The position numbers and the translations under genes are program-made. Under the pieces are notes generated by a model, which had not been told where the DNA came from, searched no databases, and saw only the letters and a program-made list of their open reading frames with translations. 12,020 nucleotides of DNA from CALGLS01 sp047626155 (GTDB lineage: Bacteria; Bacteroidota; Bacteroidia; Chitinophagales; Saprospiraceae): contig JBLHRR010000167.1 of assembly GCA_047626155.1 (NCBI GenBank), forward strand, positions 1 through 12,020, written 5' to 3'. Below, piece after piece: positions 6,749-12,020 of this stretch (its first letter is position 1; every line of letters starts with the position of its first letter).

Positions 6749-9700
6749 ATGAAAAAAATTAACAAATTTACTTTTTTATTAACCTTGTTCGCTTTTCTGT
6801 TTTCATTAGGCGTTACCAATACGATTGCCCAAAATGATAGTCAGCAAAAGAAAGATGTACAAAAACCATCAAACCTCTTAGTTTTAAATACATCCCAAAA
6901 CTATACACTTCAAAATACTTCGGTCTTGTTCAAAGAAGTTTTATCTCCATCCCCCCAGACTTCTTTTATTCCAATTAAAACAGAACAAGATCAATTAGGC
7001 TACGTGCATCAGAGATTTCAGCAATATTACAATGGAGTAAAAGTCGAATTCGGAACATTAATCGTTCATAGCAAGAGTGATGCAGTCGAATCATTAAGTT
7101 CTGAATATTATCCGATTCAAGAATTTGATGTAACACCTGGAATTAGCAATACGCAGGCATTTTCGAAAGCAGTAAGTCATATTGGTGCCCAAAAATATAT
7201 GTGGGAGTTTCCAGATGCTGCAAAGGAAATGGACAACTACCAAAAGCCTATTGGAGAGCTTGTAATTCTACCAGATTTCAATAGCGGAAGAGATGTAGCA
7301 GATGTAATATCGTACAAACTAGCGTACAAACTCGACATGTTTGCCACGAATCCAATTAGTCGGGGGAACTTATATATAGATGCGACCAATGGCCAGGCAT
7401 TATTTTACGATGCAATTATTAAGCACGCCATTAGCTTTGGTTATCTAGGAGAGGCTCAAGTGATTGTTGAGACAGAAGCGGATTTCTGTTCTAGAATTGA
7501 AAGTGAAGAAGCTATGATTATAGTTAGTGGAACTGCGGCAACACGTTATAGCGGTAGCAGATCTATTGAAACTAGATTGAGCGGGGGAAGTTATATTTTA
7601 GAAGATATAGGTAGAGATGTATATACACGTGATGCGTTAAATCAGGCTCCTGGTAATACTTATCCATATGTGAGCAACTATTCTCAATTCACAGATAATG
7701 ATAATAACTGGACTTCGGCAGAGCATAACAATTCTGCTAAAGATGATGCTGCTTTAGATGCACATTGGGGAGCAATGATGACATACGATTACTGGCAGTC
7801 TCAACATAATAGAGACAGTTATAATGGGTCAGGAGCTCAAATACGTAGCTATGTGCATGTTGACAATAATTACGACAATGCCTTTTGGAACGGTTCAGTA
7901 ATGTCTTATGGAGATGGATCGTCTAATGGTAATGAAGGTAATGGATTCTTTGATGCCTTGACTTCTATCGATGTGGCTGCACACGAGATTGGTCATGCAG
8001 TTACTTCTTTTACTGCAAATTTAGCGTACCAAAGAGAATCAGGTGGATTGAACGAAGGGTTTTCAGATATCTGGGGAGCTGCTGTTGAACATTTTGCTAA
8101 AGGGGCCGGTTCGGATGCTAATCCATCAGCGGAAGTATGGCTTATTGGTGATGAAATTGATAGGCGTAGTGGTTCTGATGCTTTACGCTCTATGAGTAAC
8201 CCAACTTCTTTGGGTCAACCGGATACCTACGGAGGAACATATTGGCAAAATCCAAATTGTGGAACACCAACAAATAGTAATGATTATTGTGGAGTTCATA
8301 CAAACTCTGGAGTATTAAATTACTGGTATTATTTATCTGTGGCTGGTGGCTCAGGTACGAATGATGTTGGAAGTGCTTTTAATGTATCTGGTGTTGGAAT
8401 GGTAAAGTCTTCAGCAATTGCCTATAGAACTTTAAATACATATTTATCTGCTAACTCAACATTTGCTGATGCAAGAACTGGAGCTATTCAATCGGCAAAA
8501 GATCTTTATGGAGCTGATGGTGCAGAGGAGCAAGCAGTTACGAATGCTTGGCATGCTGTGGGAGTTGGTGCTGCATATGGTACGCCTTCCAACTACTGTG
8601 CCTCAGCAAGTACAAATACAAATGACGAATATATTAGCCGCGTGCAATTAGGATCAATTGATAATGCATCGGGAGCACAATTCTATTCTAATTTTACAAG
8701 TCAGTCGACTGATCTAAACGAAGGACAAAGCTATACCATTACGGTAACCCCAACTTGGACGGGAACAGTTTATGCTGAAGGATATGCAGTTTGGATTGAT
8801 TACAATGACGATCAGGATTTTGACGATGCTGGCGAGCTTGTTTGGTCTAAAGCAGCTTCAACAAATACTCCAAATAGCGGATCGTTCACGGTGCCTATAG
8901 GAACAGCTGGTTCGGCAACCAGAATGCGAGTTTCAATGAAGTACAATGGTGTGCCAACGGCATGTGAAACTTTCACTTATGGTGAAGTTGAAGACTATAC
9001 AGTGAACTTAGGGGGTTCTACTGCGGATACGCAGGCACCTAGCAATCCAACGAGTTTAGCTGCTTCAAACATAACGGAAACTACGGCAGATCTTTCTTGG
9101 AATGCTTCTACTGACAATGTAGGTGTAACAGGTTATGATGTTTATCAAGGTGCTACAAACTTAGGTACTGTAACGGGGACATCAGATCAAGTAACAGGCC
9201 TGACGGCTTCAACATCTTATGCTTTTAGTGTTCGAGCTCGTGATGCTGCTGGGAATGTTTCAGAAGCCAGTAATACTGTAAATGTTACTACAAGTCCTGC
9301 TCCAGATACGCAGGCACCGTCAACGCCGGCTAGCCTAGCAGTTTCGGGAGTTACAGATACTACGGTTGACCTTTCTTGGAATGCATCAACAGATAATGTT
9401 GGAGTTACTGGCTATGATGTTTATCAAGGAGCCACAAACTTAGGGACTGTTAGTGGAACTTCGTCTCAAATAACTGGTTTGACTGAAGCGACCACTTATT
9501 CATTTAGTGTAAGAGCTCGTGATGCTGCTGGAAATATCTCAGGGGCAAGTAATACGGTAAACGCAACAACTACTGGAGGCGGTGGAGGTTGTACTGGAGG
9601 TATTGCTTCATTCCCTTATAATGAAAGCTATGAAAGTGGTTTAGGCGCTTGGTCTCAGTCTACTGACGACGACATTGACTGGGCCAGAGATTCAGGAGGA

Positions 9701-10915
9701 ACACCATCAAGCAACACAGGTCCATCTGGTGGCGCTGCAGGCTCTTGGTATATGTACGTTGAAGCTTCAGGAAACGGTACAGGATATCCTAATAAAAGAG
9801 CAATCTTAAACTCACCTTGTTATGACCTAAGCAGTGAGACTGCCGCTAACTTTAGTTTCAGCTACCATATGTATGGTGCCTCCGATATGGGAAGCATTGC
9901 ACTGGAAGCAAGTAACGATGATGGGTCTAGTTGGACGAGTTTGTGGAGTCAAACAGGAAACAAAGGAAATAGCTGGTTGAGTGCAAATATTGATTTATCG
10001 GCTTATTTAGGGGAAAGCGTTCAACTTCGCTTTAACCGAGTTACTGGATCCACTTGGCAAGCAGATATTGCTGTCGATAATGTAAGTTTATCTGCCGGAG
10101 GTGGAAATACTGGTTGTGCTGGAGGCGCTAGTTTACCTTACTCGGAAAGTTTTGAAAGTTCAATTGGTGCTTGGACACAGTCTACTGCCGATGATATTAA
10201 CTGGACTAGAGATGCAAATGGAACCCCTTCAGGCAATACTGGTCCATCTAATGCCTCAGCAGGATCATGGTATATCTATGTGGAAGCTTCAGGAAATGGC
10301 ACGGGATATCCAAATAAGCGTGCGATAATTAACTCTCCTTGCATTGATCTAAGCGGAAAGTCTTCTGCTTCATTTAATTTCAATTACCATATGTATGGTT
10401 CATCCGACATGGGGACAATTGATTTAGAAATAAGTGATAACGACGGAGCTTCTTGGACAAGTATTTGGAGCCAAAGTGGTAACAAAGGAAATTCATGGTT
10501 ATCGGCAAGTGTTGATCTAACTGCTTACGTAGATGGTGGAGTTCAATTGCGATTTAACAGAATTACTGGATCGACCTGGCAGGCTGATATTGCTATCGAT
10601 AATATTTCTGTTAGTGGAGTTAACACTTTCAACGGTGGAATTTCAGGAGGTGTAAACAATTCAATTATCACAGGAAATTCAACGAGTGATGCTAAATTTA
10701 GTATCTATCCAAATCCTGTTAAAGGATCTGTATTGAATGTGGAAGTTTTGGGTACTACTGCAACAGATTATATTATCTATAATATGCTTGGACAGGTAAT
10801 CATAAAAGGAACATTCACAGATAGAGTTGATGTCAATTTACTAAAAGCTGGGGTGTATGTCATTCAAGTGAATACAGAGACCAATAAGTTTGTTGAGCGC
10901 TTTGTGAAAGGATAA
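6749..10915 (+). CDS. Secreted M4 (thermolysin-like) metalloprotease with FN3, MAM-like and T9SS sorting domains
   Basis: A 1388-residue extracellular zinc endopeptidase, exported by Sec and then the type IX secretion system. A signal peptide (MKKINKFTFLLTLFAFLFSL, cut near residue 27) precedes an FTP/PepSY-type propeptide (about 45-225) that normally inhibits and folds the enzyme. The M4 catalytic domain (about 265-608) has HEIGH (His412, Glu413, His416), the third zinc ligand Glu436 in NEGFSDIWG at the correct 20-residue distance, and the active-site histidine His517 in GVHTNSG. Cys504 and Cys514 near it could form a disulfide. Then come a GEVED-like domain (about 616-754, DYNDDQDFDDAGE and GEVEDYTV), two FN3 domains (760-850, 853-941), two MAM/lectin-like modules (948-1116, 1123-1290), and a type A sorting domain (about 1316-1388) with FSIYPNPV, YNMLGQ, AGVYVIQV and the end FVKG. 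The family is known for protein or peptide degradation; the accessory domains probably bind substrate or surface sugars, which is inferred. Confidence 0.94.
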   Translation: MKKINKFTFLLTLFAFLFSLGVTNTIAQNDSQQKKDVQKPSNLLVLNTSQNYTLQNTSVLFKEVLSPSPQTSFIPIKTEQDQLGYVHQRFQQYYNGVKVEFGTLIVHSKSDAVESLSSEYYPIQEFDVTPGISNTQAFSKAVSHIGAQKYMWEFPDAAKEMDNYQKPIGELVILPDFNSGRDVADVISYKLAYKLDMFATNPISRGNLYIDATNGQALFYDAIIKHAISFGYLGEAQVIVETEADFCSRIESEEAMIIVSGTAATRYSGSRSIETRLSGGSYILEDIGRDVYTRDALNQAPGNTYPYVSNYSQFTDNDNNWTSAEHNNSAKDDAALDAHWGAMMTYDYWQSQHNRDSYNGSGAQIRSYVHVDNNYDNAFWNGSVMSYGDGSSNGNEGNGFFDALTSIDVAAHEIGHAVTSFTANLAYQRESGGLNEGFSDIWGAAVEHFAKGAGSDANPSAEVWLIGDEIDRRSGSDALRSMSNPTSLGQPDTYGGTYWQNPNCGTPTNSNDYCGVHTNSGVLNYWYYLSVAGGSGTNDVGSAFNVSGVGMVKSSAIAYRTLNTYLSANSTFADARTGAIQSAKDLYGADGAEEQAVTNAWHAVGVGAAYGTPSNYCASASTNTNDEYISRVQLGSIDNASGAQFYSNFTSQSTDLNEGQSYTITVTPTWTGTVYAEGYAVWIDYNDDQDFDDAGELVWSKAASTNTPNSGSFTVPIGTAGSATRMRVSMKYNGVPTACETFTYGEVEDYTVNLGGSTADTQAPSNPTSLAASNITETTADLSWNASTDNVGVTGYDVYQGATNLGTVTGTSDQVTGLTASTSYAFSVRARDAAGNVSEASNTVNVTTSPAPDTQAPSTPASLAVSGVTDTTVDLSWNASTDNVGVTGYDVYQGATNLGTVSGTSSQITGLTEATTYSFSVRARDAAGNISGASNTVNATTTGGGGGCTGGIASFPYNESYESGLGAWSQSTDDDIDWARDSGGTPSSNTGPSGGAAGSWYMYVEASGNGTGYPNKRAILNSPCYDLSSETAANFSFSYHMYGASDMGSIALEASNDDGSSWTSLWSQTGNKGNSWLSANIDLSAYLGESVQLRFNRVTGSTWQADIAVDNVSLSAGGGNTGCAGGASLPYSESFESSIGAWTQSTADDINWTRDANGTPSGNTGPSNASAGSWYIYVEASGNGTGYPNKRAIINSPCIDLSGKSSASFNFNYHMYGSSDMGTIDLEISDNDGASWTSIWSQSGNKGNSWLSASVDLTAYVDGGVQLRFNRITGSTWQADIAIDNISVSGVNTFNGGISGGVNNSIITGNSTSDAKFSIYPNPVKGSVLNVEVLGTTATDYIIYNMLGQVIIKGTFTDRVDVNLLKAGVYVIQVNTETNKFVERFVKG
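9026..9571 (+). repeat. Tandem FN3 domain repeat inside the protease gene
   Basis: Two units of about 93 codons, beginning at 9026 and 9305, each open with GATACGCAGGCACC and encode DTQAPS. They share the protein stretches TDNVGVTGYDVYQGATNLGT and SVRARDAAGN. Many codons differ at third positions while the protein is kept, so the duplication is not recent and the protein sequence is under selection. Confidence 0.9.
9590..10618 (+). repeat. Tandem MAM/lectin-like module repeat inside the protease gene
   Basis: Two units with a period of 175 codons (525 nt), starting at the codons for Cys948 (9590) and Cys1123 (10115). Both contain a YVEASGNGTGYPNKRAI block, an NSPC(Y/I)DLS block, YHMYG(A/S)SDMG, GNKGNSWLSA and TGSTWQADIA(V/I)DN. 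The paired cysteines at each unit's start and middle suggest one disulfide per module. The layout resembles MAM domains in other flavobacterial secreted proteases. Confidence 0.9.
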
Positions 10916-10934
10916 TTAATATTTCTCAATAAAT

Positions 10935-10962
10935 AAAAAACCCGCTATTTGGCGGGTTTTTT
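10935..10962. terminator. Bidirectional intrinsic terminator between convergent genes
   Basis: Stem CCCGC (10941-10945) and GCGGG (10952-10956) with loop TATTTG, extended by six A on the left and six T on the right. The T run follows the hairpin on either strand, so it can end the protease transcript rightward and the lipoprotein transcript leftward. It sits 19 nt after the protease stop and 18 nt after the lipoprotein stop. Confidence 0.88.
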
Positions 10963-10980
10963 ATTTTCGCAATGTTTTTT

Positions 10981-11367
10981 TTACTGTAACACTTCTCCAA
11001 CTGAAACATCACAACGATGTCCGGGTTGTCCGTGTGCCGGGTTTATTGAACCTTTTGGTAAAGCCCCTCCACTATCAAGAACAACATCCGAGGTTTGGCT
11101 GTTAGTTTTTACGGGGGTAGGTGTCGAATTTAATGGTGCGCCTACCGATATATCGCAACGATGTCCAGGTTGCCCATGAGCAGGGTTCATAACAATATTA
11201 TCTGCTGATTTAACAGGTGTCGCACTCTTTTTGACCGGAGCAGTTGTTTCGGTTTGAATGGTCGTGGTCTTATCATCGGTTTTCGGGTTTTCTCTGCAAG
11301 AATAGACCAAAAGTATACCCATGGAAAATAGAACTAGTGAAATCTTTTTTTTGTTTATTGAATACAT
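10981..11367 (-). CDS. Small lipoprotein with two NPAHGQPGHRCD(I/V)SVG repeats
   Basis: A 128-residue exported protein of unknown function. The start MYSINKKKISLVLFSMGILL is a typical signal peptide ending in LVYSC, so Cys24 is the likely lipidation site. A Thr/Lys/Pro-rich linker leads to the first copy of the motif (residues 61-76: NPAHGQPGHRCDISVG). A second linker leads to the second copy (109-124, with V for I), near the C-terminus. Each copy has two His and one Cys in the pattern HxxxxHxC (His64, His69, Cys71; His112, His117, Cys119), which could bind a metal or haem or form a disulfide; this is inference. I recall the same motif in uncharacterised Bacteroidota proteins, but know no assigned function. 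It lies 78 nt downstream of the exonuclease on the same strand and may be co-transcribed. A weak TTTTG / TAAAAATTG promoter-like pair (11374-11408) is also present. Confidence 0.82.
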   Translation of the reverse strand: MYSINKKKISLVLFSMGILLVYSCRENPKTDDKTTTIQTETTAPVKKSATPVKSADNIVMNPAHGQPGHRCDISVGAPLNSTPTPVKTNSQTSDVVLDSGGALPKGSINPAHGQPGHRCDVSVGEVLQ

Positions 11368-11445
11368 TTTCTACAATTTTTATGTGAAACAGTCCGAAAT
11401 GTACAAAATTTTAGGCATTCCAGTCTCTTTCGACATTTGAAAGGT

Positions 11446-12020
11446 TTATACTGAAAGAATCTCATCTTTGTTTAAGATTTCTTCATTCCGAAGCCTTAAT
11501 ACTATTTGAGCTACCGTAATTGTATCTTTTTCGCAGTAAATAACAATACGGTCGATATCATTCTCTTCATAGTATACATCTCGTACTTCACTGCCATCAA
11601 TATCATCTTTAGGAGATGGAATGCCTAAAACATGAGCCATAAGTTTCAATGATGTAAAGGTCTTATAATCGCCAAATTTCCATAATTCAAGAGTGTCTAA
11701 ATGCGGAACTTCCCACGGTTTCTTTCCGAAGAGATTCAGCTTAAAAGGTATCTCAATCGAATTAATGATCATTCTTCGGGCGATATATGGAAAATCGAAT
11801 TCCTTCCCATTATGAGCACATAAAACATGATGAGGTTGGTTAAAATGTGATTCGAGGATAGATTTAAAATCGTTGAGAATTTTTACCTCATCGCCGTAAA
11901 AACTAGTTACTCTAAAGTTGCGAATGTCTCCAGTGATTTTAAAGAAACCTACTGAAACACACACAATTTTACCGAATTCTGCCCATATTCCAGCCCGATC
12001 ATAAAATTCGTCTGGAGTGT
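11446..12020 (-). CDS. PolB-type 3'-5' exonuclease (DNA polymerase family B exonuclease-like), C-terminal part
   Basis: The frame is open to the window edge, so at least 190 C-terminal residues are seen and the true start is outside. The GTG at 11962-11964 is not the start, because the coding sequence continues upstream as TPDEFYDRAGIWAEFGKI. The protein belongs to the DnaQ-like (DEDD) fold. An Exo II-type motif, LCAHNGKEFDFPYIARRM, has the conserved Asn and Asp in N-x-x-x-F-D. An Exo III-type motif, YCEKDTITV, has Tyr and Asp in Y-x-x-x-D. Exo I (usually DIET) would lie upstream of the window. Stand-alone proteins of this kind are predicted to trim DNA or RNA 3' ends in the cytoplasm; the actual substrate is not known. 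I see no polymerase domain. The stop is 78 nt before the lipoprotein start. Confidence 0.88.
   Translation of the reverse strand, partial: TPDEFYDRAGIWAEFGKIVCVSVGFFKITGDIRNFRVTSFYGDEVKILNDFKSILESHFNQPHHVLCAHNGKEFDFPYIARRMIINSIEIPFKLNLFGKKPWEVPHLDTLELWKFGDYKTFTSLKLMAHVLGIPSPKDDIDGSEVRDVYYEENDIDRIVIYCEKDTITVAQIVLRLRNEEILNKDEILSV

Noticed and set aside
9026..10618. Tandem repeats as a possible CRISPR or mobile-element signature
   Set aside because: The repeats are in frame, domain-sized and diverged at silent positions, as expected for duplicated protein domains.
10949..11179. Plus-strand frame encoding two copies of a QRCPGCP-type cysteine-rich motif
   Set aside because: It is the antisense of the repeated lipoprotein motif; the repeat and its cysteines follow from the duplication on the other strand, and the frame runs across the terminator.
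11446..11964. Complete exonuclease gene starting at the GTG at 11964
   Set aside because: The frame stays open to the window edge with plausible protein sequence and the Exo I motif is missing, so the gene is partial and starts outside.

Overview
The window looks like a chromosomal segment of a marine-type Flavobacteriaceae bacterium (phylum Bacteroidota). The signs are the C-terminus of a GldH-like gliding lipoprotein directly before a class A penicillin-binding protein, a secreted protease with a C-terminal type IX secretion (T9SS) sorting domain, promoter elements of the Bacteroidota form TAnnTTTG, AT-rich spacers, and little use of Shine-Dalgarno sequences.

Layout. (1) 1-3953, + strand: the end of gldH, a PBP1A-type peptidoglycan synthase, then the two subunits of a 3-oxoacid (succinyl-CoA:acetoacetate) CoA-transferase whose genes overlap as TAATG. 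(2) 3954-4810, + strand: an unusual low-coding stretch. A perfect CCCTAA-GTA-TTAGGG palindrome lies 25 nt before a perfect TAACTTTG -7 box. A long leader with hairpins follows, then a 29-codon ORF, a 70-codon orphan ORF and a strong intrinsic terminator. I read it as one short transcription unit. (3) 4834-6534, - strand: a fused double-ATPase of an oligopeptide/dipeptide-type ABC importer with no permease genes beside it. (4) 6749-10915, + strand: a 1388-residue M4 (thermolysin-like) metalloprotease with a GEVED-like domain, two FN3 domains, two MAM/lectin-like modules and a T9SS sorting domain, closed by a bidirectional terminator. (5) 10981-12020, - strand: a small lipoprotein carrying two copies of NPAHGQPGHRCD(I/V)SVG, and upstream of it the 3' part of a PolB-type 3'-5' exonuclease that runs off the window.

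How the parts relate. GldH belongs to the gliding/T9SS machinery and the protease is a predicted cargo of that secretion system. Extracellular proteolysis would yield peptides, and the ABC ATPase may energise their import; this link is an inference from divergent neighbours. The CoA-transferase serves acyl-CoA or amino-acid catabolism.

Most of the window is ordinary for the family. The parts that deserve a second look are the palindrome-driven short transcription unit (4022-4810) and the HxxxxHxC repeat lipoprotein (10981-11367). I found no CRISPR array, tRNA, rRNA, insertion sequence or phage gene.
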